From Candidatus Curtissbacteria bacterium RIFCSPLOWO2_02_FULL_40_11 (lineage in GTDB: Bacteria > Patescibacteriota > Microgenomatia > Curtissbacterales > GWA2-41-24), in the NCBI GenBank assembly GCA_001776505.1, contig MFBV01000014.1:33774-74114 (forward strand): a stretch of DNA of 40,341 bases. Direction: 5' to 3'. The position numbers were made by a program, and so were the translations under genes. Below are positions 1 to 7,330 of the stretch, one piece after another (the first letter of the stretch is position 1; every line of letters starts with the position of its first letter). The notes beneath the pieces are model-generated. The model searched no databases. It was not told the origin of the DNA and worked only from the letters and a program-made list of their open reading frames with translations.

Positions 1-281
1 GTTATTAAAAAGGCAAGCCCAACATTTAAAGCCTGAAAAAACGCTACCATCAGATTTGCCTTGTATGCAACAGTTGCATCATATGGTAGGTGGGTAAAAA
101 TCCAACCTATCATCGTATTTAGAGGATAACCTTGTGGGTGAGCAATACCAGCAGTATATGCAGCCAAAATAATATCTCCACTATCACCCCCAAAAACTGA
201 AGGGGAAATACCGGGAATATACAAAATAAAAGTGAGCAGAAAAACCAGAATAAAAGAAACTAATGTTAAATTCTTTAACAT
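1..281 (-). CDS. DUF2723-family membrane protein, N-terminal part (3' end beyond window)
   Basis: The minus-strand frame opens with ATG at 281 and stays open to the window edge (93 codons). The protein starts with one hydrophobic segment (about residues 5-24) followed by GGDSGDIILAAYTAGIAHPQ and GYPLNTMIGW, the N-terminal signature of DUF2723 proteins, large multi-pass membrane proteins related to GT-C glycosyltransferases. The acidic GGDSGD loop would lie just outside the first membrane helix. The likely role is transfer of a lipid-linked sugar at the membrane; the substrate is unknown. Two decayed copies of the same N-terminal region lie at 1030-1068 and 1805-1991 on the same strand, so the gene was once repeated here. 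Only the start is visible, so overall integrity cannot be judged. Confidence 0.8.
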   Translation of the reverse strand, partial: MLKNLTLVSFILVFLLTFILYIPGISPSVFGGDSGDIILAAYTAGIAHPQGYPLNTMIGWIFTHLPYDATVAYKANLMVAFFQALNVGLAFLI

Positions 282-303
282 TAAACTTTAGTTAAACATC
301 CTA

Positions 304-333
304 TTGACAAAAGTTGCAAATCGATGTTATGCT
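304..333 (+). promoter_or_regulatory. Promoter of the RHH/PIN toxin-antitoxin pair
   Basis: TTGACA at 304-309, an 18-nt spacer, and TATGCT at 328-333 preceded by TG (extended -10). Predicted transcription start is near 340 and the antitoxin ATG is at 343, so the mRNA would be almost leaderless. The longest ORF begins at the TTG inside this -35 box, which argues against that longer start. Confidence 0.65.
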
Positions 334-342
334 GTATACATC

Positions 343-603
343 ATGCAAAGAACACAAGTATATTTTCCAAAAGAAGTCTTAGACGAATTAAGACGAGAGG
401 CATATGAAAAAAGAAAAACTCTTGCTGCTATCATACGCGAAAAGGTTGCCAAGACAACAGGGGTAAAATCCGCTAAAACATCAAAGTCTACAATAGTCAG
501 AAGACTTAAACTTTTAGACGAAATCTCAAATCTTAACCTGCCAACAACAAGTCCCCAAAATATGAAAAAAGCCTTCTCAGAAGCCCACGATGCCCGGTTG
601 TGA
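343..603 (+). CDS. Ribbon-helix-helix (CopG-like) antitoxin
   Basis: An 86-aa protein starting MQRTQVYFPKEVLDELRREA: a beta strand followed by two helices, as in ribbon-helix-helix repressors. Family members bind operator DNA as dimers, and the C-terminal tail neutralises the partner toxin. The C-terminal half is basic then loosely charged, typical of a toxin-binding tail. The stop overlaps the PIN toxin start by 4 nt (GTGA), so the two are translationally coupled. The start at 343 was chosen because upstream in-frame codons lie within the promoter. Autoregulation is expected from the family but no operator repeat was resolved. Confidence 0.75.
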   Translation: MQRTQVYFPKEVLDELRREAYEKRKTLAAIIREKVAKTTGVKSAKTSKSTIVRRLKLLDEISNLNLPTTSPQNMKKAFSEAHDARL

Positions 604-1025
604 AATATTATATCGATACAAATATTTTCATTTACTCTACAAATCCTTCTGACTCCAGATATTCAAATTGTAAAACAATCTTAGAGAAAATTATTACCGG
701 AGAGATTGAAGCATTAACCTCAGTAGAAACTTTTGAGGAGATTATTCATTATGGTCAAAAAAATAAGGTTGTTCGAAAAACTATCTTACTTTGTCAAAAA
801 CTTTTAACTACTAATTTAAACATTGTTTCATTTACTAACAAGCTCTTGCTTTCTTACCTTAAGATAGTAAAAAGATATTCAGACTCAAAAGTCGATAGTC
901 GTGACCTTATTCACGTTGTCAGCGCTCTCAAAAATGATGCTGAGATAATTATTTCAGCAGATAGAGACTTTGACAAAATCACCGAAATCAAAAGAATTGA
1001 TCCTTTTGAATTTAAGAAAAATTAA
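600..1025 (+). CDS. PIN-domain ribonuclease toxin (VapC-like)
   Basis: A 141-aa protein with GTG start. The N-terminus KYYIDTNIFIYS carries the first catalytic aspartate (D6). Further acidic residues expected for PIN nucleases are E43/E46 (SVETFEEI), D102 (SRDLIHVVSAL) and D121/D123 (SADRDFDKI), so the Mg-dependent active site looks complete. VapC toxins cleave tRNA or rRNA when released from the antitoxin. It overlaps the upstream RHH antitoxin by 4 nt, the usual vapBC arrangement. The exact RNA target cannot be read from sequence. Confidence 0.85.
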   Translation: MKYYIDTNIFIYSTNPSDSRYSNCKTILEKIITGEIEALTSVETFEEIIHYGQKNKVVRKTILLCQKLLTTNLNIVSFTNKLLLSYLKIVKRYSDSKVDSRDLIHVVSALKNDAEIIISADRDFDKITEIKRIDPFEFKKN

Positions 1026-1029
1026 CTTA

Positions 1030-1068
1030 AAAATAACCATGAGGATGGGCAACAACCCAAACCAGGGG
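1030..1068 (-). pseudogene. Short remnant of a DUF2723 gene
   Basis: On the minus strand this stretch reads VWVVAHPHGY followed by a stop, matching the HPQGY part of the intact DUF2723 start at 1-281. It is nearly identical to 1852-1887 (GGATGGGCAACAACCCAAAC shared). It lies exactly between the two convergent toxin-antitoxin pairs, consistent with these modules having landed in, or between copies of, an older DUF2723 gene. Confidence 0.6.
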
Positions 1069-1071
1069 AAA

Positions 1072-1464
1072 CTAAATTTTTAGACTGAATAATTTCGCAA
1101 GTTTTGCGTCAAACGTCTTGAAGGCTGCAGCATTTCTGCTTTTGGCAAATACTAAATTATAGCTATCCTCAAGGCTTATATTATTTTCCTTATATTTCTC
1201 AATAGCTTCCAATAATATTGCTTTTTCAATTATCTTCAAAAATGGAAACGAAAGGGCTTCATCTAAAATACTGCAAGTCCTTATTTTGTCTTTCCTGTAA
1301 AAGGACGAAAGCACCCGGTTGATTTCAAAAATAACAATAATAGACGTAAAAAGCTTTAAATTGCCGTCTGCAGCTTCTAAAAAAAGTTTTTTTGCCTCTT
1401 TATGCTGCGAATCAACGTCCTCAAGAAGAAATCTCAAAAAATAATTGGTATCAACAAAGATCAC
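1072..1464 (-). CDS. PIN-domain ribonuclease toxin (second TA pair)
   Basis: A 130-aa protein starting IFVDTNYFLRFLLED, the first PIN motif with D5. Other expected acidic residues are E47 (IFEINRVL), D100 (SLEDSYNLVFAK) and D119 (TFDAKLAKL), so the active site looks intact. It overlaps the 3' end of the AbrB-like antitoxin by 4 nt and is read from the same transcript. It differs clearly from the PIN protein at 600-1025, so this is an independent module rather than a duplication. The two toxin genes converge on the DUF2723 remnant. Confidence 0.85.
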   Translation of the reverse strand: MIFVDTNYFLRFLLEDVDSQHKEAKKLFLEAADGNLKLFTSIIVIFEINRVLSSFYRKDKIRTCSILDEALSFPFLKIIEKAILLEAIEKYKENNISLEDSYNLVFAKSRNAAAFKTFDAKLAKLFSLKI

Positions 1465-1724
1465 TTAGATTTTCCGAACTTTTGAGAAAAATATTCCCCT
1501 TTAGAAATTTCAATTACTTGTTTTAAAGTTTTGTCTTTCAATCGTTTTGGGATTTTTACTGAACCCGAAAGTCTTAAAACTTTATTAATAGTGGGTTGAA
1601 TTTTAATAATACCGCCTTCTTCTTCCACAAGGACTTTTTGATATTCCTTAAGTCGAGCCTTCTTAAAAAGTGCGACTGGAATAGTTAATTGTCGTTTACT
1701 TGTAATAGTCGCAATTTGTGACAT
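1461..1724 (-). CDS. AbrB/MazE-like antitoxin
   Basis: An 87-aa protein starting MSQIATITSKRQLTIPVALF, the swapped-hairpin AbrB DNA-binding fold (TITSKRQLTIP) found in MazE/VapB-type antitoxins. The basic C-terminal region would contact the PIN toxin encoded immediately downstream with a 4-nt overlap. A TATAAT box ends 9 nt before the ATG and no Shine-Dalgarno is present, so translation is probably from a near-leaderless mRNA. Autorepression by the antitoxin-toxin complex is expected from family knowledge. Confidence 0.8.
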   Translation of the reverse strand: MSQIATITSKRQLTIPVALFKKARLKEYQKVLVEEEGGIIKIQPTINKVLRLSGSVKIPKRLKDKTLKQVIEISKGEYFSQKFGKSK

Positions 1725-1733
1725 TTCAAGGAA

Positions 1734-1763
1734 ATTATACTAGATGTAAGGATTAAAAGTCAA
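1734..1763 (-). promoter_or_regulatory. Promoter of the AbrB/PIN toxin-antitoxin pair
   Basis: On the minus strand: TTGACT (1763-1758), 18-nt spacer, TATAAT (1739-1734), then 9 nt to the ATG at 1724. The short distance again implies a near-leaderless transcript. Confidence 0.65.
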
Positions 1764-1804
1764 AACAAGGAAATTTTTCATAAATATTGCCAGTCAACCT
1801 GATG

Positions 1805-1991
1805 TTGGCTTATACAAAAGTAGGGGGGAAATAACCAATCATGGTGTTTAAGAGATAACCTTGGGGATGGGCAACAACCCAAACCAAGAAGCCAAGATAA
1901 CATCACCTGAATCACCGCCAAAAACTGATGGGGAAATTCCCTGCGAATAAACAAGAAATATTAAAAAAAATATACAAAAAGCTATTAACAC
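1805..1991 (-). pseudogene. Decayed DUF2723 N-terminal copy
   Basis: Minus-strand translation from a GTG at 1991 gives a hydrophobic helix, then QGISPSVFGGDSGDVILAS, the DUF2723 signature, before a frame change. The continuation VWVVAHPQGYLLNTMIGY is in another frame and soon meets a stop. The copy is therefore a frameshifted, truncated paralog of the gene at 1-281. The rest of the gap to 2070 shows no other gene. Confidence 0.75.
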
Positions 1992-2070
1992 AAAATTAGC
2001 ACGATAATATAATAACTTAATTCGCTGAATAATAATTTTACGTCAGCTTTCATGTTTTCTGGCCTAATGA

Positions 2071-2076
2071 TAATAT
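2071..2076 (+). promoter_or_regulatory. Probable extended -10 box of the membrane glycosyltransferase pair
   Basis: TGATAATAT (TGN plus TAATAT at 2071-2076) lies 12 nt before the ATG at 2089. No good -35 box was seen; the extended -10 may compensate. Confidence 0.4.
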
Positions 2077-2088
2077 CTACTAATATAA

Positions 2089-3411
2089 ATGGAGTTAATC
2101 GGTAAACGTACATTCATCTTAATTTCGTATACTTTCTTAACAATTGGTTACGCGTTTAGTATTGGGTTGTATGATTTCTCTTCATTCTGGATCATCACCA
2201 TGGTATTTGCTGTCCTTCTGGTAGCACTATTTATCAAATTACCTACTGTCTTTATCGATAAAGACGATAATATTTTCATTAAATTCTCTTCATTTTTAAT
2301 AATTTTATCTATTGCAATTACATTTTATTTACCAAAAGAATTCTATGAATTGAATACTATTCTAAAACCCCTGCAGTTTTATATTTTTCTAGTTGCTTTT
2401 ATAATTTCTTTATCATTTCTCATAGACATAAATTATCGTCTCAAAAAATTCAGGTTTTTTACACTTTTATCAGTTCCGGTCATATCCCAAATTTTAATTA
2501 TCATTAACACACCCTATCCGAAAATAGACGTCTTCGACATCTTACAAAATGCAAGTTCAGCGGTAGTGCAAGGTATAAATCCATATACCATAACATTTAA
2601 CCAAATTTACGAAAACATAACACCAGATTACTTCACTTACATGCCTTTTTCTTTTTTAATGAATATTCCAGCTCGGACATTGCTCGGCGACGTGAGATTT
2701 ACATCTGTAGTTAGCCTTTTGATTACTTCTTTTATTATTTACAAAATAGGGGAAAAACAAAACATGAAAGAAGATAGTTATCAAAACACTGTACTATTAT
2801 TTATGTACCATCCATTAGCTACTCTCATAGTTGGCGAGGCCTGGCTTGATCCAATTCTTGTTGCATTATTTAGTCTTTTTGGTTATCTGTTCTTAACATA
2901 TAAAAACAAATATTGGGCATACTTTACGCTAGCTTTAGCTTTTGGTGTTAAACAAAACATGTTCTTAATTCTACCTTTCCTGATTAAACTAAAGCCTTTC
3001 AATTTCCAAAAATTAATCCTTGCTTATATACCAGTAATTGCTGTTATTTTATTTTTCTTGTTTTTATCCCCCAAGGATTTTATTGCGGATACGGTAAAAG
3101 AGCCCATTCTCAGAAAAACAAGGTTTGATGCCTTAACATTCCACTCATTTATTCATAACATTTATCCTTCTGTACAAATTCCAAAAGGCTTCTTCCTTTT
3201 ACCTATTATATTTTTACCTATTTTGTTATTTAAACAAGGTAAGAAAATTAGCTCATTTTACCTGACTTTCGCTATATGGTTTCTATGCAGTCTTATTTTA
3301 TTTCGAGAAGCTTTTTTGAATCAGTACTATTTCGTCTCATCTCTGCTAATTCTAAGTTTATCCTTCGGTTCTCTACGCTCGAAAGTGAGGAAAATTGAAA
3401 AGTACCATTAA
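2089..3411 (+). CDS. Multi-pass membrane glycosyltransferase, GT-C/GT87-like
   Basis: A 440-aa, very hydrophobic protein with roughly ten membrane segments. After about 150 residues it has TPYPKIDVFDILQNASSA followed by QGINPYTITF, the acidic-residue loop and G-x-NPY pattern seen in GT87/DUF2029-type GT-C enzymes, which use polyprenyl-phosphate sugars on the outer face of the membrane. The following gene is a paralog with the same pattern (YPRMDTYDIIRLGSLG, RGENPYQMTF), overlapping by 17 nt. Together with the downstream GT2 and DegT-family genes this suggests surface glycan or glycoprotein assembly. Donor and acceptor are unknown, and the family call rests on motif layout only. Confidence 0.6.
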   Translation: MELIGKRTFILISYTFLTIGYAFSIGLYDFSSFWIITMVFAVLLVALFIKLPTVFIDKDDNIFIKFSSFLIILSIAITFYLPKEFYELNTILKPLQFYIFLVAFIISLSFLIDINYRLKKFRFFTLLSVPVISQILIIINTPYPKIDVFDILQNASSAVVQGINPYTITFNQIYENITPDYFTYMPFSFLMNIPARTLLGDVRFTSVVSLLITSFIIYKIGEKQNMKEDSYQNTVLLFMYHPLATLIVGEAWLDPILVALFSLFGYLFLTYKNKYWAYFTLALAFGVKQNMFLILPFLIKLKPFNFQKLILAYIPVIAVILFFLFLSPKDFIADTVKEPILRKTRFDALTFHSFIHNIYPSVQIPKGFFLLPIIFLPILLFKQGKKISSFYLTFAIWFLCSLILFREAFLNQYYFVSSLLILSLSFGSLRSKVRKIEKYH

Positions 3412-4729
3412 TCTTTACTTATTTCTGTACTCTCTTCTTCAACTAGGGTATATATTCTCTTTCGGGGTTTACGCACTCAATGGCATACTCATCCTTTTAT
3501 TCTGCCTACTTATCTGGTTTGCATTTTTCTTTAAAAGCAATCTTTTCGATAAAAACTTTGATTTTTCTCCACAGCTAAATCTGTACTTTCTGTTAAATTT
3601 TTCGGTGATTTTCTCCCTATTTCTAATTAAACCAACTCTACAACAAGGGGGCATACCATTTAGACCTCCAAATTTTGCTGACGTTTACTTAATAATAATG
3701 GCATTATCCGCTGTTAGCTTGTTTCTGGGCATTTTTCTGCCTTTTTTTAGCAAAAGAACTACTGTTTTTCTATTATTATTATCTATATCTACCATACTTC
3801 GATTGCTTTTTATCTATGTCTCACCATATCCTAGAATGGATACATACGACATTATTAGACTCGGATCGTTAGGGTTGATTAGAGGAGAGAATCCGTATCA
3901 AATGACATTCATACCTATAAGTGAACCTAACTATAAAGGTGTTGAGCCTAATTACTTTTCCTATACACCGGGAATCTTAACATTTTCAGTACCTGCCATT
4001 CTGCTTTTCAAAGATCAGCGTATTTTCTTCGCCATAGCAAACATAATCACCTCAATCCTTCTTTATCTGATCATAAAAAGAAACAAGAAAATACCCAATA
4101 CATATTCGCTAACTTTACCGCTGATTTTTTTATTCAACCCTTCTAGTTACTTTATTATTTTAAGAGGTTGGACAGACCCAGCGGTTATCCTGTTTTTAAC
4201 GTTGATCGCAACAAGCTTAGTTTTTAATAAATTTAAGAATTCAGTTTTAATTCTTCTTGCCATAGTAGCCACAACTAAACAAACCCTCGTATTTATTCCT
4301 CTATTTTTTTTGAGTTATTTGCAAAAAGGTTTGCGAGCGCTCTTTATTGTTGGGATTTTAAGTGGTTTTATAGTCGCACCGTTCGTAATTTGGTCACCTA
4401 AAGATTTCCTCCAAGATACAGTGCTATTCCATTTTAAAAACCCTGTAAGACATGAGGCCTTAATGATCAATAACCTTTATTATTTTTTAAGTGGCTCAGA
4501 TATTCCACCTATAATCTTGATTTCAATAATTGTAATAACTGGTGTATTTATTTTGAAGAAGCAGAAGAGAAAAACAGAAGAAATATATCTATCTATGGGG
4601 CTATGGTACTTTACATTTTTCTTATTCAACACCAAACAAGCTTTCGTTAATTATTATTACTTTATCAGTTCGCTCATTCTTTTGTATATCGCACTTAAAA
4701 TTAGTAATTCAACTTTATCCGAGGAATAG
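3395..4729 (+). CDS. Multi-pass membrane glycosyltransferase, paralog of the preceding gene
   Basis: A 444-aa protein with TTG start and GAGG at 3387-3390 just upstream, overlapping the previous gene by 17 nt. Hydrophobic helices run throughout. The loop SPYPRMDTYDIIRLG then GENPYQMTF matches the preceding protein's PYPKIDVFDILQ and GINPY, and both share WSPKDFLQDTV/LSPKDFIADTV near residue 330, so they arose by duplication. Its 3' end overlaps the convergent GT2 gene by 29 nt. The role is probably lipid-linked sugar transfer in envelope glycan synthesis; specificity is unknown. Confidence 0.6.
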   Translation: MKSTINLYLFLYSLLQLGYIFSFGVYALNGILILLFCLLIWFAFFFKSNLFDKNFDFSPQLNLYFLLNFSVIFSLFLIKPTLQQGGIPFRPPNFADVYLIIMALSAVSLFLGIFLPFFSKRTTVFLLLLSISTILRLLFIYVSPYPRMDTYDIIRLGSLGLIRGENPYQMTFIPISEPNYKGVEPNYFSYTPGILTFSVPAILLFKDQRIFFAIANIITSILLYLIIKRNKKIPNTYSLTLPLIFLFNPSSYFIILRGWTDPAVILFLTLIATSLVFNKFKNSVLILLAIVATTKQTLVFIPLFFLSYLQKGLRALFIVGILSGFIVAPFVIWSPKDFLQDTVLFHFKNPVRHEALMINNLYYFLSGSDIPPIILISIIVITGVFILKKQKRKTEEIYLSMGLWYFTFFLFNTKQAFVNYYYFISSLILLYIALKISNSTLSEE

Positions 4730-5402
4730 CAATTAGAGACTCTTTGACTTCAGAAAGACTAAAATTAGATTTACCACGAACCCTATTCCTAAATACTGTC
4801 GGAACCTCACCAAAACTATATCCTTGACGATGTAAAAAATATGCAATTTCTGAAAGTAAAATGTATCCTTTCGATTTAAAATTTGCGCTTATTAATTTCT
4901 TTGCTGTTCTTTTGCTATAGCACCTAAATCCATTCGTATAATCTGAAATAGGAACTCCTAAAACTAACCTACAATAAAGATTTGCAATTTTTGAAAATAC
5001 CTTTCGGCCAATACTCCAACCAAAAATCTTAGAATTTTTTAAATATCGAGAACCAATAACAACATCGAACTTTTTAGATTTTTCTACTAGCTTTTTTATC
5101 TCCTCAGGTCTATGAGAAAAATCAGCATCCATCTCGATAAAGAGCTTTATATCTCTGTTTTTGTAAACATGCTTAAATCCTTCTACAACTGCAGAACCTC
5201 TTCCACCTTTGCCTTTTCTCTTTATTAAAGATAGCTTAATATGCCTTTTTTTGAGAACGTTAACTGCTTTAGCTGTCCCATCAGGTGAATTATCATCGAC
5301 CACTATAACATTAAGATTTTTATTAATTGAGAAAATTTGATCAATTAGTTTCTTGATGTTATTCACCTCGTTGTAAGTAGGGATAACAATTGCTACTGAC
5401 AC
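4701..5402 (-). CDS. GT2 glycosyltransferase, dolichyl/polyprenyl-phosphate mannose synthase-like
   Basis: A 233-aa GT-A fold enzyme. It starts VAIVIPTYNEVNNI, has VVDDNSPDGT (D36, D37) for nucleotide binding, the metal-binding MDADFSHRPEE (D92/D94), VIGSRYL, and SDYTNGFRCYSKRTA, the layout of DPM1-type synthases. These move a hexose from a nucleotide sugar onto polyprenyl phosphate, making the donor that GT-C enzymes such as the neighbouring two use. There are no C-terminal membrane helices, so it is the short soluble form. It follows the DegT-family gene by 2 nt in one operon and overlaps the convergent membrane gene at its 3' end. Confidence 0.8.
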   Translation of the reverse strand: MSVAIVIPTYNEVNNIKKLIDQIFSINKNLNVIVVDDNSPDGTAKAVNVLKKRHIKLSLIKRKGKGGRGSAVVEGFKHVYKNRDIKLFIEMDADFSHRPEEIKKLVEKSKKFDVVIGSRYLKNSKIFGWSIGRKVFSKIANLYCRLVLGVPISDYTNGFRCYSKRTAKKLISANFKSKGYILLSEIAYFLHRQGYSFGEVPTVFRNRVRGKSNFSLSEVKESLIAIPRIKLNY

Positions 5403-5404
5403 AT

Positions 5405-6604
5405 CTAGGCGTATTTTTTAAAAAACTTACTAAATTTGTCAATTACATAGTCAAGGTCGGATTCTGTTAAATCTTGATGACACCCTACTATAAAACCATT
5501 TCTATTTATTGCTTTTGCGACCGGATAGTTATTTTCTATATCTCCAAACATTTTCTTGTAAACAGGCTGGTTTATAAGAGGCATTAAATATCTAGTCTCT
5601 ACACCATTCTGTTCTAAAAAGTTGATAAGTTTTTCTCTATCGATCTTTTGATTAATTATTAAAATAGGGTAGAGCATAAATCCGTGTTCCGAATTCTTTC
5701 TAATTTTAGGAGTCTGAATATAATATGAATATTTAGCAAGGCCTTTTGTTAAATATTGAGCATTTGCTTGTCTATGCGAAATTATTTTTTCCCATACATC
5801 TAGCTGTGCTAAACCTAAAGCAGCTTCTATCTCGGTAAGCCTGAAACTGTGCCCAATATGAACAAATGAAAATCTTCTTGGAATAATCTCAAAAAGTTTT
5901 TTGGGTGACACCGAGTCATCATCATCGATAGTCAGATAAATACGATCTCTACCATGATTAAAATAACTTTTCATCATAACAGCCAGCTCAGGATCGTTCG
6001 TCATTGAAAAACCACCTACGCCCGTTGTAATCAAATGGGTAGCATAAGTAGAAAAACAAGCGATGTCGCCCGAAGAACCCACTGGCTTACCATTATATTT
6101 CACAAACATCGCCTCAGCAGAATCTTCTAATACCTTCAAATTATATTTCTTAGCCATCTTCATAATGGGTTTCATATCTGCCGATTGCCCGAAAAGGTGC
6201 ACAGGCATAATTGCTCGAGTCCTTGTACTAATTCTGGACTCTATTAAATCCGGATTTATCCCATAAAAATCACTTTCAACATCGACAAAAACAGGCTTTA
6301 GGTTATTGTGTATTACTACATTGGAAGTCGCAACAAACGTAACAGCTGGAACAATTACTTCATCCCCATCTCTCCAATTGAATTTTTCTTTTAAAACACC
6401 TAACGCGACATGTAGAGCACTTGTTCCGCTGTTACAAAAGATTGCGAATTTACGGTCGTGAAGACTTGCTAGATTTATTTCTAATTTCTCAGTATATTTC
6501 CCCGGTGAAAGACGATTTGATGCTAAAACTTTTAAGACATTTTTTCGGGCAGTATCGCTGATATTGACAGTACCGATTCCGACATGCTTTTTTTTTAACT
6601 GCAC
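5405..6604 (-). CDS. DegT/DnrJ/EryC1-family PLP enzyme with His in place of the PLP lysine
   Basis: A 399-aa DegT-family protein (GTG start). Fold markers are present: FCNSGTSALHVAL, DEVIVPAVTFVATSN, MPVHLFGQ, LEDSAEA (D161, contacts the pyridine nitrogen) and TTGVGGFSM. The residue that normally holds PLP as a Schiff base (S-x-x-x-x-K) is H190 in CFSTYATHLITTGVGG. The same Lys-to-His change is known in ColD and in the E1/RfbH sugar 3-dehydratases, which remove the C3 hydroxyl of 4-keto-6-deoxy sugars rather than transaminate. A 3-dehydratase role in dideoxysugar synthesis is therefore more likely than aminotransfer. The reductase partner needed by E1-type enzymes is not in the window. It is the first gene of an operon with the GT2. 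Confidence 0.75.
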   Translation of the reverse strand: MQLKKKHVGIGTVNISDTARKNVLKVLASNRLSPGKYTEKLEINLASLHDRKFAIFCNSGTSALHVALGVLKEKFNWRDGDEVIVPAVTFVATSNVVIHNNLKPVFVDVESDFYGINPDLIESRISTRTRAIMPVHLFGQSADMKPIMKMAKKYNLKVLEDSAEAMFVKYNGKPVGSSGDIACFSTYATHLITTGVGGFSMTNDPELAVMMKSYFNHGRDRIYLTIDDDDSVSPKKLFEIIPRRFSFVHIGHSFRLTEIEAALGLAQLDVWEKIISHRQANAQYLTKGLAKYSYYIQTPKIRKNSEHGFMLYPILIINQKIDREKLINFLEQNGVETRYLMPLINQPVYKKMFGDIENNYPVAKAINRNGFIVGCHQDLTESDLDYVIDKFSKFFKKYA

Positions 6605-6660
6605 TTTGAATTAAATTCAACCATGAACTGCTATTAAATTCAATGTCGAGATTTAAATAT

Positions 6661-6698
6661 AAAAAGAGCACAATAGATCATTTGATTCTATCGTGCTC
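6661..6698 (-). terminator. Rho-independent terminator after the pilin gene
   Basis: On the minus strand a 12-bp stem (GAGCACGATAGA with TCTATTGTGCTC, one G-U pair, 9-nt loop) is followed by TTTTTATAT. It lies 20 nt past the pilin stop and isolates the pilin from the DegT/GT2 operon downstream. Confidence 0.85.
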
Positions 6699-6717
6699 AA
6701 TTTAAATTCTACTCTTC

Positions 6718-7230
6718 TTATTCTACTGTACAAGCACCTACTGCTAATTCTACGGCTGTATTTGTCGTTGACCTCCAACACCAAAGATGTGAAGACTGAC
6801 CTCCTCCTGCTGTTGTCGGATCCTCAATTGTCGCATGCACTGAAGCCTCAGTAGTATTAGAGTGAACATCATAACAATAACTACGGCCAGTTTGAGGATC
6901 TGCAGGAATCTGCTTCAATCCTCCGGAAACTGTTAATGTAGTCAAACCTCCAGCTGAACCACAACCATCGTTGATTGGATACTTACCTTCCCCTGGAGTT
7001 GTGTAATATGCCTGAAGTTCTGTGGCAAGAGATCCGATATCGTTCTTGCGGCCTGCATCTCTTGCTTGACGTGTTCTTTTTTGAGGGTTAATAGCAACCA
7101 ATACTGCAGCTGCCAAAATACCAAGAATTGCGATAACTATTAGAAGCTCGATTAAAGTAAAACCGAATAAGCGAGCTTGTTTTCTCGGTAAACTCGAAAA
7201 TAATTTCTTTTTTTGGGCAGATTTAATCAC
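6718..7230 (-). CDS. Type IV pilin-like prepilin
   Basis: A 170-aa prepilin with GTG start. A basic leader of about 23 residues ends RKQARLFG|FTLIELLIVIAILGI, the class-III-type prepilin peptidase site with Glu at position +5, followed by a 20-residue hydrophobic helix. The globular part has four cysteines, probably two disulfides, and QARDAGRKNDIGSLATELQAYY typical of bacterial pseudopilin/pilin helices. A TTG eight codons upstream gives a longer ORF, but GGGGGTGA between them is a good Shine-Dalgarno for the GTG at 7230. It has its own strong promoter and terminator, fitting a highly expressed major pilin. pilB, pilT and pilC lie upstream on the same strand; no prepilin peptidase is in the window. 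Confidence 0.9.
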   Translation of the reverse strand: MIKSAQKKKLFSSLPRKQARLFGFTLIELLIVIAILGILAAAVLVAINPQKRTRQARDAGRKNDIGSLATELQAYYTTPGEGKYPINDGCGSAGGLTTLTVSGGLKQIPADPQTGRSYCYDVHSNTTEASVHATIEDPTTAGGGQSSHLWCWRSTTNTAVELAVGACTVE

Positions 7231-7287
7231 TAAGTTTAATTCACCCCCTTCCAAGCTTTAACATAATTTTCTTAGCTTAATATCAGT

Positions 7288-7314
7288 ATTATAGATGCTC
7301 CATCTGCTTGTCAA
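7288..7314 (-). promoter_or_regulatory. Pilin promoter with a palindrome in its spacer
   Basis: Minus strand: TTGACA (7314-7309), a 15-nt spacer, TATAAT (7293-7288). The spacer plus first -10 base contains AGATG-GAG-CATCT, a perfect 5-bp inverted repeat that could be an operator. About 55 nt of leader follow, with the Shine-Dalgarno GGGGGTGA near 7245. Confidence 0.65.
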
Positions 7315-7330
7315 GTGGATGTATAAGCTG

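Noticed and set aside
304-342. Longer N-terminus of the RHH antitoxin from TTG 304
   Set aside because: The TTG is part of a perfect TTGACA -35 box and the -10 lies before ATG 343.
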